Source: CAZHJK01 sp964533275 (GTDB lineage: Bacteria; Bacillota; Clostridia; Eubacteriales; Garciellaceae). Taken from it: DNA of 64,000 nt. The translations under genes were made by a program, and so were the position numbers. The stretch is taken from positions 22,412 to 86,411 of the forward strand of contig CAZHJK010000009.1 of the NCBI GenBank assembly GCA_964533275.1. The letters run 5' to 3'. Positions within the stretch are counted from its first letter, which is position 1. Every line of letters starts with the position of its first letter. This document shows, one piece after another, positions 15,985 through 26,900 of this stretch. The notes below the pieces were generated by a model, which did not search any database, was not told the origin of the DNA, and saw only the letters and a list, made by a program, of their open reading frames with translations.

Positions 15985-18921
15985 TTAACTACATCCAGTT
16001 GTAGACCCACAATCCTTACACACCTTACAAGTTCCATTTCTTACCATGTGATTACTTCCACAATTACTACAGCTTTCACCATAGATTCTTTCTCCCTCTG
16101 TATCCTTTGAATAATGTTGAGGAGCCTCTTTTGTTGCTAATACTTCTTCAAAGTTATTTTTATTTATAAAATGAAAGCTATCTGGCTTTACTTGACATCT
16201 TGAGAAATCACCTAATTCAATGTCAATCATCTTACTTACCAAATCAGATATTGAAGATGCATATTTTATATAGGGATGTCGACCTACAAAGCCTGATGGT
16301 TCATATTGTTGTCCCCTTAGTAATCTTGAAATTTCCTTTGGAGGAATATTATATTGCAGCATATTAGATATTGCTTTAGATAATGAAGCTAGCAATCCTT
16401 TCACCACCGTACCCTCTTTATCAGTGGAAACAAATATCTCTGCAATATCCCCATCTTCATAAAATCCTATGGTTACATATAGTTCAATATCTCCTATTTT
16501 TGCTGCATGGGTTCTGCCGGATCTCATTCCTCCTGGCTTCTTTCTTGTGGGAACCTCTTCTTTGCAATTCTTAGCGTATTCTATTAAATCCGCATAGTCC
16601 ATTTCTTCAAAGCTTAATTCCCTATCAATTTTCAAACCAGATGATAATGGCTGACTTGCTTTACAACCATCTCTGTAAATGGCTATTGCCTTAACTCCCT
16701 TTTGCCAAGCTAATAAATTAATTCTTTCAATATCCTCAAGACTTGAACCATTAGGTAAGTTCACAGTTTTAGATATAGACCCACTAATTAGTGGAGTGGT
16801 CGCAGCAACCATCATTACATGTCCCTCTGGGGAAATATCATTGGCTGTCTCAAATATTTTTATATGTTCTGGCTTTAAATGTGGAGCTCCAACTATACTT
16901 GTATTAACTAACATTCCCTGATTATCTTTTTCCATCATATAATCAATAATATCTTTTATTTCCTCATTAGAATATTTTAAATTCTTTAGTGCTATTTCTA
17001 ATATCGGATTTACAATTTCCATTGTACCTCCACCTATTAATTGTTTATATAAAACATGACTATAATAGGGTTCGATAGAGGTGGCTCCACAATCCATTGC
17101 AAAGGAAATGGTACCCGTTGGAGCTATTACACTTACCTGTGCATTACGATAACCGAATTTCGCTCCAGACTCTATAGCCTTGATCCATCCCTCTTTTAAA
17201 GAATTGCTTAAATGGTTTAAATTCTCTCTATCTAATAATTCATGATTTATCTCTATTGGTTGATAACTTAATTCCTCATAGGATGTATTAATAGCTCCTG
17301 CTACTCTAGAATGGTTTCTTATTACTCTTTTCATATGCTCACTATTACTTTTATATTTAGGAAATGCTCCTACCTTTTTTGCCATAAGCGATGAAGCATA
17401 ATATGAATGACCTGTTAGTATCCCTACAAGAGTAGCATTTAAGTTTCTGCTTTCCTCCGAATCATAGGGATAACCCATTGCTAAAAATAGTGACGCAGTA
17501 TTAGCTAGTCCAGCTCCTGTCGTTCTAAACATGTAGCTCTTTCTTGCAATATCCTCTGTAGGGAAATGTCCCCAATGTATAGAAGCTTCTAATGCCATTT
17601 GCATAATTCCAATTAAATGGGTATAGGAATCCACATCAAAAAAATTGTCTTTTTCATTATAAAATCTATATACATTTATAGATGCAAGATTACAAGCTGT
17701 ATCATCTAAAAAGGCATACTCTGAGCAGGGATTAGTAGCATTTATTCTATTATGCTTTGCCCAAAGTTCTCCATCCTCACCAGCAGGACAGGTGTGCCAT
17801 TCATTAAATCTATCATCAAATTGTAGTCCAGGATCGGCACATTCCCATGCTGATTTATTAATTAAATTCCATAGATGCCTAACTCCCAAACTTTTATTAA
17901 CACTGTTATCAACTCTACCCTGTAGCTCTATATAAGCATCTGGGTTTTCCTTGAGCATTGCTACCTTTTCCATAAAATCTCCATTAACTCGTACTGAATT
18001 ATTACTGTTTTGCCCTCCAACTGTTTGGTAAGCTTCTCCCTCCATTGAAGTATCATATCCCACCTTACCCATATCTCGAACTTTTTGTTCTTCCTTCGCC
18101 TTCCAGGTAATAAAATCTTCAATCTCAGGATGATCGATATTGGCTATTACCATTTTTGCAGCTCTACGGGTTGTCCCACCGGATTTTATTGCTCCTGCAT
18201 TTTTATCTAATCCCTGTAAAAAACTCATCATTCCAGAGGAAAATCCCCCACTGGTTAATAATTCATTTTTACCCCTTAATGCTGAAAAATTTGTTCCAAC
18301 TCCGGAACCACCCTTAAACAGCTTTGTTTCGGTCACATATTGTTCAGAAATAGAATGCTTGCCCATAAGTTGGTCAGCAATTGATACTATAAAACAGGCT
18401 GAAGCCTGAGTACGGGTATATCTATCCCCGCTTTCAACAACCTCACCCGAATTTTCATCATAATAATAATGCCCATCGGGAGTACCAGAAATATCATAGT
18501 TTCTTTTTAATCCTGTATTAAACCATTGAGGAGAATTAGGTGCCCACATCTGACTTAAAAATGCATATGTAAGTTCATCATAAAAAATTTGCCATTGCTC
18601 TTTATTGTCAATTAAACCTTCTTCCATAAGCGCGTCTGCCCAAAATCCAACAAGCCTGTCCACTATTTCCTTCATACTTCTTTCATGGCCTACTTCATTG
18701 GGTACTCCTGCTTTTCTAAAATACTTACTAGCAATAATATTACAGGCATTTTGACTATATTGCACTGGAAATTCTAAATCCTTCATGTCTAATATTACCT
18801 TGCCTGTTTTCCAATTCTTCATAAATACATCTACATTCTTCCACTCAAATAGATCATAAACTGTTTTTTCACTGTTACTCTCTAATTCCTTTGTAAACTT
18901 TCTTACTAATAATTCATTCAA
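15985..18921 (-). CDS. nrdJ: Class II (B12-dependent) ribonucleotide reductase
   Basis: About 978 aa. TQASACFIVSI, LFKGGSGVGTNFSALRG, NPCSEYAFLDDTACNLASINV and APTGTISFAMDCGATSIEP are the nucleotide-reductase barrel motifs. The C-terminus has a zinc-ribbon-like tail CSNCGSN...CKVCKDCGS and the redox Cys pair. It reduces ribonucleotides using adenosylcobalamin, without oxygen. The start is most likely TTG 18921, 8 nt after AAAGGAGG; the longer frame to 18963 would translate through this binding site. NrdR-like boxes lie upstream. No cobalamin riboswitch was seen. Confidence 0.95.
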   Translation of the reverse strand: MNELLVRKFTKELESNSEKTVYDLFEWKNVDVFMKNWKTGKVILDMKDLEFPVQYSQNACNIIASKYFRKAGVPNEVGHERSMKEIVDRLVGFWADALMEEGLIDNKEQWQIFYDELTYAFLSQMWAPNSPQWFNTGLKRNYDISGTPDGHYYYDENSGEVVESGDRYTRTQASACFIVSIADQLMGKHSISEQYVTETKLFKGGSGVGTNFSALRGKNELLTSGGFSSGMMSFLQGLDKNAGAIKSGGTTRRAAKMVIANIDHPEIEDFITWKAKEEQKVRDMGKVGYDTSMEGEAYQTVGGQNSNNSVRVNGDFMEKVAMLKENPDAYIELQGRVDNSVNKSLGVRHLWNLINKSAWECADPGLQFDDRFNEWHTCPAGEDGELWAKHNRINATNPCSEYAFLDDTACNLASINVYRFYNEKDNFFDVDSYTHLIGIMQMALEASIHWGHFPTEDIARKSYMFRTTGAGLANTASLFLAMGYPYDSEESRNLNATLVGILTGHSYYASSLMAKKVGAFPKYKSNSEHMKRVIRNHSRVAGAINTSYEELSYQPIEINHELLDRENLNHLSNSLKEGWIKAIESGAKFGYRNAQVSVIAPTGTISFAMDCGATSIEPYYSHVLYKQLIGGGTMEIVNPILEIALKNLKYSNEEIKDIIDYMMEKDNQGMLVNTSIVGAPHLKPEHIKIFETANDISPEGHVMMVAATTPLISGSISKTVNLPNGSSLEDIERINLLAWQKGVKAIAIYRDGCKASQPLSSGLKIDRELSFEEMDYADLIEYAKNCKEEVPTRKKPGGMRSGRTHAAKIGDIELYVTIGFYEDGDIAEIFVSTDKEGTVVKGLLASLSKAISNMLQYNIPPKEISRLLRGQQYEPSGFVGRHPYIKYASSISDLVSKMIDIELGDFSRCQVKPDSFHFINKNNFEEVLATKEAPQHYSKDTEGERIYGESCSNCGSNHMVRNGTCKVCKDCGSTTGCS

Positions 18922-18999
18922 GCCTGTTCCTCCTTTTTGTTTCGTCCTATATATTATCGGCAAGTAAATAATAAATTATAGGGTAAAAAAAATAAAAAA

Positions 19000-19045
19000 T
19001 ACATCATATATGTATATTCTTATATTATAATACCATATATTGTGT
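19000..19045 (-). promoter_or_regulatory. Putative NrdR boxes upstream of nrdJ
   Basis: ATACCATATATTGTGT (19030-19045) matches 14 of 16 positions of the NrdR consensus ACACTATATATTGTGT. A weaker palindrome-like site (TACATCATATATGTAT, 19000-19015) lies about 30 bp away, close to the usual three-turn spacing of tandem NrdR boxes. The sites overlap the likely nrdJ promoter, so repression by NrdR-(d)ATP is expected. Confidence 0.5.
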
Positions 19046-19132
19046 TTTTGGGAAAGCTAAATTTATATGGTTGATGTATGCTTTTTTTTTAGATATAATC
19101 CTAGTATACTAGATATTTAAAGGAGAATAAAG

Positions 19133-19585
19133 ATGCAAAATTTATATATTAAATGGATTACTTTTCCTGATGATCTGTCTGATGCCTATTATATTAGGAC
19201 AAAGGTTTTTGTAGAAGAGCAAAACTGTCCTCCAGAATGGGAGTTTGATGTTATAGATAAAATATCAGAGCATGCTATACTTTTTGATAATAATGAAAAT
19301 CCTATAGCAACAGCAAGAATTTTTGAAAATAAAAATGGTCAAGCAACCATTGGCAGAGTAGCTGTTTTAAAGGAACAGCGGGGAAAAGGATATGGTGCTA
19401 CTATAATGAAGGAATGTATTAAAAGATTGGAGCAACAAGATTATCCTGATATTTTAATTCATGCTCAAACCTATGCCATTCCCTTTTATGAACGATTAGG
19501 CTTTTCTGCCTTTGGAGAAGAATTTATAGAGGATAATATACCCCATACAAAGATGTTATATAAAAGGACAAGTACCATTATATAA
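19133..19585 (+). CDS. GNAT family N-acetyltransferase (ElaA-like)
   Basis: 150 aa. RTKVFVEEQNCPPEWEFD resembles the ElaA/YjcF branch. The acetyl-CoA loop is GRVAVLKEQRGKGYGATIM (RxxGxG/A as RGKGYG) and the C-terminal FYERLGFSAFGEEF is typical. Substrate unknown. AAAGGAG precedes ATG 19133. It is divergent from nrdJ and apparently monocistronic. Confidence 0.85.
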   Translation: MQNLYIKWITFPDDLSDAYYIRTKVFVEEQNCPPEWEFDVIDKISEHAILFDNNENPIATARIFENKNGQATIGRVAVLKEQRGKGYGATIMKECIKRLEQQDYPDILIHAQTYAIPFYERLGFSAFGEEFIEDNIPHTKMLYKRTSTII

Positions 19586-19622
19586 CCGTAAGACATATTT
19601 TTGAAAAAAGCGCATAAAACCC

Positions 19623-19692
19623 GGGCAAACAGAGTCGTTTGCCCCTACCTAAACCGTGGGGACTAAACCGTGGGGATAGTTCCTACGGTTTA
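19623..19692 (+). repeat. REP-like hairpins with AAACCGTGGGGA repeats
   Basis: GGGCAAAC/GTTTGCCC (19623-19644) forms a hairpin. It is followed by a tandem direct repeat AAACCGTGGGGA (19651 and 19666) and an inverted partner AGTTCCTACGGTTT (19679-19692). The structure is GC-rich in AT-rich DNA and resembles dispersed REP/BIME-type units. It may also end the GNAT transcript. Confidence 0.5.
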
Positions 19693-19801
19693 ATTTGTAA
19701 TATATTACTTTGACACAAAGAGAAAAATCATTTATAATTAGTATTCTGTATAGGGGTATATGGTATATTCCTTAATATTCAACTGGGAGGGACATAAAAT
19801 T

Positions 19802-20533
19802 ATGAATAATAATTATTTTATTAAAACAAATCGTATCTTCACACCCCTTAGAAAGTACGCATGGATTTTTACATTGATTGTTGCAATAGGAGGTCTTTGG
19901 TATCCTAAATTAGGTCTATTGGTATTCGGGGTTATCCTTGGACTTTTCATCACAGGTATTTTAAAGGGAAGATATTGGTGTGGGAATATTTGCCCCCACG
20001 GTAGTTTATTTGACCATGTTTTATTAAAAATAAGTTCTAATGCTAAATTCCCTAAATTTTTTCAAAGCACTGGTCTAAAAGTAGCAGCCTTTGGCTTTTT
20101 TGCATTCTCAATAACAAGAAAAATAATCTCTGCTACAGCCTACTACAATCAAGCAGTCTTTTGGGATAAATTAGGTTTTATTTTTGTTACTACCTATCTA
20201 ATGGTTCTAATTGTAGGTGTTTTGTTTTCCTTTTTTATAAATTCTAGAACCTGGTGTAATTTTTGTCCCATGGGAACTCTACAAACATTATCCTATAAAT
20301 TAGGAAAATTGCTAAAAATTAATAGGAAAACCGATCAGAAGGTTTCCATTACAGATACAGCACTTTGTCACTCCTGTGGTAAATGCTCAAAGGTATGTCC
20401 TATGCAATTATCTCCCTACAAGGAGTTCAACAAAAACAATCAATTTGATAATGATGTATGTATTCAATGTTCAACCTGTGTAGAGAACTGTCCAGTAAAA
20501 ATACTTTCCATAGATAAGGTAAATAGGTCATAA
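19802..20533 (+). CDS. Membrane polyferredoxin (NapH/YccM-like 4Fe-4S protein)
   Basis: About 243 aa with four membrane spans. Two CxxxCP motifs, WCGNICPHGSLFD and WCNFCPMGTLQ, sit in loops after membrane segments, as in NapH-type proteins. The C-terminus carries two 4Fe-4S ferredoxin clusters, CHSCGKCSKVCPMQ and CIQCSTCVENCPVK. It should pass electrons between the membrane pool and a partner reductase, which is not adjacent here. I choose ATG 19802 after GGGAGGG rather than the upstream ATG 19760, whose frame reads through that site. Confidence 0.85.
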   Translation: MNNNYFIKTNRIFTPLRKYAWIFTLIVAIGGLWYPKLGLLVFGVILGLFITGILKGRYWCGNICPHGSLFDHVLLKISSNAKFPKFFQSTGLKVAAFGFFAFSITRKIISATAYYNQAVFWDKLGFIFVTTYLMVLIVGVLFSFFINSRTWCNFCPMGTLQTLSYKLGKLLKINRKTDQKVSITDTALCHSCGKCSKVCPMQLSPYKEFNKNNQFDNDVCIQCSTCVENCPVKILSIDKVNRS

Positions 20534-20540
20534 TCAAAAC

Positions 20541-20570
20541 AAAAAGCTGATATTTAAGTATCAGCTTTCT
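20541..20570 (+). terminator. Terminator after the polyferredoxin gene
   Basis: 10-bp stem AAAGCTGATA (20543-20552) / TATCAGCTTT (20559-20568) with a 6-nt loop and T-rich tail. Confidence 0.85.
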
Positions 20571-20640
20571 GCTAATACATATAAATAAACTTACAAAGAG
20601 ACGACTTGGCAGCTGATGGTTATAATACCCAATGAATGAA

Positions 20641-20755
20641 GATGTAAATTCGTTAAGAAGCTTGGATTGTTTGAGCGAAGCGAGTGTGAAATGAAATTGC
20701 TTAACAATTTCTCTTTCAACGAAACCAATTGCAAATTGGTTGAGATCCTTACATC
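20641..20755. repeat. Possible 115-bp structured element (MITE/REP-like)
   Basis: Within the 20.57-20.93 kb gene-free gap a segment is bounded by GATGTAA (20641-20647) and TTACATC (20749-20755). Inside are GTTAAGAAGC/GCTTAAC pairing, a TTGAGCGAAGCGAG-like GC island and an AACCAATT/AATTGGTT hairpin. No frame is open through it. The nested inverted repeats suggest a small non-coding mobile element or structured RNA. Copy number cannot be judged from this window. Confidence 0.3.
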
Positions 20756-20930
20756 ATAACATTACAATAGCTATTTAAAATACTAATGTAGATCTAAAGA
20801 AAATTTTACAAATACTTTAGAATTTACATTGAAATGAATTGCTGGTATTATCCATCAATGCCACTGGAGGATTGTGTAATTTTATTTATAAATATATATC
20901 CAATACGACGCATCATTTTTATAATGTGCA

Positions 20931-23900
20931 TTAAGTTGGGTTCTCTTTTTCCCCTAAAAACACTTCAACAAAATATTGTTCTTTATCCTCCTTTAGTGGA
21001 ATATAATTTTCTTCTATAATCTTCCCATCTATTTTTATTTCACTTACTCCCCTATTTACTCCATAGGGGTTTATTACCTTAATAATATATTGACTATCAT
21101 TATGTCTATAGCTAATTTCATATTCCTTCCAATCCTTTGGAATACATGGATTAATCAAAAGCTTATCTCCTTGACGCTGTATGCCTAAAATATACTTAAC
21201 ACCGACTGTATACATCCAACCTGCTGCTCCTGTATACCATGTCCAACCACCTCTCCCAACATGGGGTGAAACAGCATATACATCCGCAGCCATTACATAG
21301 GGCTCTACTCTATAGGTGGCACATTCTATTTGTGTACGGGTATGATTAATAGGATTTATCAGATTAAAATATTCTGCTGCCTTGTCTCCTTCTCCTAGCA
21401 TAGCCAAAGCATTTATTACCCAAGTAGCTCCATGGGTGTATTGACCTCCATTTTCCCGTACCCCTGGAACATAGCCCTTTATATAACCAGGCTTTAACTC
21501 TCCCTCATCAAAGGGAGGTGTAAAGAGTAGAATTAATCCCTCTTCCTTCTTCACTAAATATTGTTCAACCGACTTCATTGCTTGGATGCTTCTTTGTTTA
21601 TCTCCTCCCTCTGAAATTATGGACCAGGACTGGGCAAGAGAATCAATCATACACTCATCATTTTCAATAGAACCTAAGGGAGTACCGTCATCAAAGTAAG
21701 CTCTTCTATACCAATTTCCATCCCATGCATTATTCTCAATGTTTTTTAATATATATTCTGCATTATCTCTATAATTCTTGGCTCTTTCTAAATCCTCTCT
21801 ATATTCACATAGGGGAATAAAACGATTTAATATTAAATACAAAAACCATCCTACCCAGACACTTTCTCCTTTACCCTTATTGCCCACTGTACTCATACCA
21901 TCATTCCAATCACCGGATCCCATCAGCGGTAATCCATGTTCTCCAAAATTCAATGATTTATCAATGGCTTTTATACAATGTTCATATACTGAACCCTTCT
22001 GACTTGAGATTCGTGGCACCCCATATCTTTCATCCTGATCTTCTTCTAAGGGATCATCCTCAAGATAAGGTACCTCTTCATCTAAAATACTATAATCCTG
22101 GGTTTGTTCTATATATTCTGCAACAGCTAGTGGTAACCAAAGTAAATCATCAGAGAAACGGGTACGAATTCCCTTGTCATCTGGCCCTGGATGCCACCAA
22201 TGCTGTACATCTCCTTCTATAAACTGGTGAGCACTATTAATTAATATTTGTTTCCGGGTTGCCTGGGGAAATACCGGCAAAATATTCATCGTATCCTGTA
22301 ATTGATCCCTAAAGCCATAGGCTCCGCCAGATTGATAAAATGCTGACCTTGCCCATAATCTACAGGCTATGGATTGATACAGAAGCCATCCATTTAAAAG
22401 ATAATCCATAGAAACATCAGGAGTGCTAACCTTAATTTTCCCCAATAGGTTTTTCCAATAATTCTTTGTTTCCGCTAATGCAACTTCCGCATTTTTAATA
22501 TCTTTAAATTGTGTTATTAGTTTTTCTAAACTATTTGAGTCATTGCTGTAGCCTAAAAGAAAGCTTATATCCTTTTCTTCATTAGGTTGTAGAGAAATTT
22601 CTATTTGTATAGCTCCACAGGGAAGAAATCCTGCACCTACCCTATTTGATAGCTTCTCTCTTTTTAATGCTGTCGGACTACTTAAATCACCACTATCACC
22701 AATAAACTCCTCATTATCTCCGGTGTATGAATTCACAGCTTCTGAGCAAGAAAGACTAACAATGGATTGAGGAAATTCTGTTTGATATGTATTGTTTATC
22801 AAAAGACTTTCCAACTCTTTGTTCCAATCTGTAACAATAAAGGGAAGTGTGTCTTCTGGAGAAACTCCCAATACTGGTTTTATATAATATGTCAGAACTA
22901 GATTCCTTTTCTTATTGCTATGGTTTTGTAGATTTAACATGCTAATCTTTATAGAACCCTCTAGTGGAACATACATGTTTAATTTTTGATATATACCATG
23001 ACTATCATGATGAAACACCGAATAACCCCAGCCATGATGTATGGTATATTTCTCCTGCTCCCTTATAGGAAGTGCCGTAGGTGTCCAAAGACTTCCATCC
23101 TCCTCATCTCTTATGAAAATCGCCTCTGATGAAGGATCTGTTGTAGCATCATTGGACCAAGGTGTAATCTTGTTCTCTCTGCTATTCTCTGCCCAGGTAA
23201 ACCCAGATCCATTTTCAGATACTTGAAAACCAAAATCCGGATTAGAGATTACATTAATCCAAGGAGTAGGAGTTTGTAGATTGTTTTTTAATTCAATTAC
23301 ATACTCGCTTCCGTCCCTTATAAAGCCTCCATAACCATTATAGAAAAATAACTCCATCTTTTCTTCCTCTAATACAGAGTAACTTGTAATTGGCGCTCTA
23401 AATTTCTTTAATGGTGGAAGTGCTTCATCCTTTATATCTATTTTTAGTTGATTACTAATATTACCTTCATTCCCCTTTAATATAAATCTAGCTGAACTAT
23501 ATAATAAAATATAATCTTCCCTAGGAAGTATATATGCATTTAATATAAAAACTCCAGCATAATTATTAATTAAATGTCCACTACCCAAGTTAAATATTTT
23601 TTCCTTTAGTAGCTCTTCCATAGGTTGATAATAACTGCTTTCATCCTCGTTAAGTAAAATCAAATCAACATTTAGCCCCTTAGTTTTCCAGTATTTATGA
23701 GCTTTTATAGCCTGTTCTACAACATCCATTTCATGTACTGCAGAAACACTGACTAATACAATAGGAATATCACCAGAAATACCATAGGACCACAGCTTAC
23801 TTTGTCCTTGATTATTCTGTTTCAGAAGTTCAGAACTCTCCCTTCTTAGAGGACTTAGCATTATTATGTGAGTCATCATATCTTGATATAGAGTAATTTC

Positions 23901-26900
23901 TATTCTGCTCATATCTAAATTTTGCAATTGAATCTGATTTCTTATTTTAGATAATTGAAATGCCTGCTTTATTGAGAGTGCATCATTAAATTTTACTCCT
24001 AGGAGTTTTGCCTGTTCCCTATCCTTTGCAATACCTGTTACAAAGGTTATTATTATACTGCTTTGTGCCGGTACTTTAACCTTTGATCTTAAACTTATTA
24101 TTGGATCCAATACAGCCCCAAGACTATCCTCAAGGGGTAAATAAAGTCTTTCTGCATTAGGTAACTCTCTTGCCCTTCCAATAAATTTATTTCTTGCTGT
24201 TTCATATTGCAGGCTCCCTATTCTCTGACCATCAATATTAATAGTATGGAAGGACCAATTTGTTTTTTTAATTTCTCCCCTTGGTCGCCTAGAGGCTATA
24301 ATGCCGTCTATATCTTGCATTCTTTCTGTTCTTACAAAGAGATTATTGAATGCTGGGTGTGCCACATCCGCTGATTGAGGAGCCAAAACTAGTTCTGCAT
24401 AGCTAGTAACCTCCAATTCTAATTCATTAGTGTCATGATTAGTAATTGTAAGTTTCCTAATTTCCACAGGATGTTCAGGAGCAATTGCTATTTCTGTATG
24501 ACTCTCTATATTTCCATCCTTGCGGATAAATTCTACCTTATCTTCTGAAAATACTGCCTTATATTCATTCGCTTCCTTACATACGGGATTATGTGTAGCG
24601 CTCCATATTTCATTATTTTCTAAATTTCGTATAAATATAAAGTTACCATAATTACCAATATCCTTTCTCCATCTAGTTACCTGCATATCTCCAGCAATAC
24701 TAAATCCAGAGCCTTGGGTATTAATCATCATCCTATAAAAACCATTTGTAAGAATATGATAGTGAGGCATTTCCCCTGGCACCAATTCGAATACTCTTTC
24801 TATATCTACATCCTTAGTCTTTCTTTCCTCTCTATCCATTGGTTGAATTTCTTCTTTATAATCCTTAGTGGTTATTATTCCTAGGGGTACCTTTTCTTGC
24901 AATAAACTTTCCCCAGCCTTTATTACAGGATGACTATGAAATCTCTTTTCCATGATATTACCATTTAACATATTGTTCAGTACCATAATACTCATACCCT
25001 GATGATGTGCCATAAAGCTCTTAATAATCATCTTTGAATTTCCCTCAGGTAGGCGTTTTAAAGTATAATCCACAGCCTCATATAAACCATATTGCCCTTC
25101 AAGTCCAGAACCAATAAGGTTATAAATATTGTTCATTGCTTCTACTGGTGCTATAGGCAAAGCTAATAGACTAGAATAGGGAGAAACCACCATATCTGTT
25201 TTTAATCCCCTTTTTAATCCAAGCTCAGGAACGCCAAATGCTTTATATTGATAGTTAAGGGTTAAATCAAAGGCAAAATATCCAGATTCTGAAGTACCCC
25301 AGGGAACTTTTCTTTCTTTACCATATTTGATTTGAGCTGCCACTGCCGTTTTATAGGTTTCAGACAAAAGTGTATTGTCATAATACTTCATTATAAGAGG
25401 TGGCATTAAATATTCAAACATAGTACCTGTCCAGGATACTAAGGATTGGAATCCGTTAACCTTAGTTAATGCCCTGCTTAGTTTAAACCAATGCTTTTTA
25501 GGTACTTTCCCTTGAGCAATTGCTAGATAGCTTATTACCCTTGCCTCAGAAGCTAATAAATCATAGTAGGAATCTGTTAGCTTTTCTTCTTGGGCATTGT
25601 AGCCAATAGAAAAAAGTTGTCTTTTTTGACTATATAATTGACTAAAATCAGTATCATTAATTATATTTTCAATATCCTCTATACAACTATATATACTTAT
25701 TTTTGTGTCATCTATATTACTTAAGCATCTTTCTAAATCTATAATGGTTTCTTGGATATCAAAATCCAGGATAACTTCTTTTTGTTGGTATATGTTTTCT
25801 AATTTTTCCTTAAGATCTATATATATTTCCTCTAAGTCCTCTAAACTATTATTTCTTTGGATATACTCCAGGGGTTTTTTAAATTCCTCTAACTTCTTTA
25901 ATAATTCAGATTGTTGAATAATCACATCTGGAAAAAAATTTTGCAGTAAATCCCTATGATTTTTTATCGTCTTGCAGAACTTATGGTACCAATATGTATC
26001 CTCACATTCTGCTTTTTCTATAAGATCTAATAATTCTACCCATTCCTGCAATGAAAGATTATCACTTTCATTTTCACTATGAATAGCTTTTATTATACGA
26101 AAATCCTTAAGCTTACTTAATTGAAGGGTCTGTTCTAAACCATCTACATGTTCTATGCTAATAAGATTTTTCTTTAAATATTCCTTTAGACCTATTTTTA
26201 AAGTCATTAAATATGCTATAAAATTACCACTGTCAACTGTGGATATATATGGAGGAGTTAAAACCTTTAAGCTTTGGGTGTCATACCAATTATACAGATG
26301 CCCATTCCATGTCTCCATTCTTTTAATCGTGGAAAGTGTCTCCTTGACTTTTTTTATCATCTCTAGTGTTGTAATATATCCAAAATCCCGAGCTGATAAT
26401 ATTGCCATTAATAAAAAGCCTATATTAGTAGGAGAAGTACGATGGGCAATACCGTTTGATGGTTTTACTTGATAATTATCTGGGGGCAGAAAATTATCAT
26501 CCTCCACTGCAAAATCCTCATAAAATGCCCATATTTTTCTACATAATCGACTTAATATTAAACTGTCTTCCTTCCTTAATACTTCCTCTGTTTCTTTTTC
26601 TTCTTGACTAATTCTTATTGCAATCCAAGGTGAAAAAATCCAAGGCAAAGACACTATCATTGCAAAAACCAGCCGTAAAGGGGCTGTCCATAGAGCAATC
26701 ATAATAAAAATAAGGGATATTATTATCGCCCATTTCATTCTCTTAATATATCCAATAGCATCATTGGTAATATTCTTTTCAACATCAGCTGCGGTTTTCC
26801 ATTCCAACATATTTTTTTTAGAAATATTTATTCTATATAGAGTACGAATTATGGCATCTAACATTACAAAGCTGTGATGAGCCAAAAATACATAGGATAA

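Noticed and set aside
16500..18900. nrdJ might contain an intein
   Set aside because: The reductase motifs follow in normal spacing and total length is usual for the extended class II enzyme; no intein blocks were seen.
18960..19130. Cobalamin riboswitch upstream of nrdJ
   Set aside because: The region is only about 170 bp, AT-rich, and has no B12-box-like GCCACTG element.
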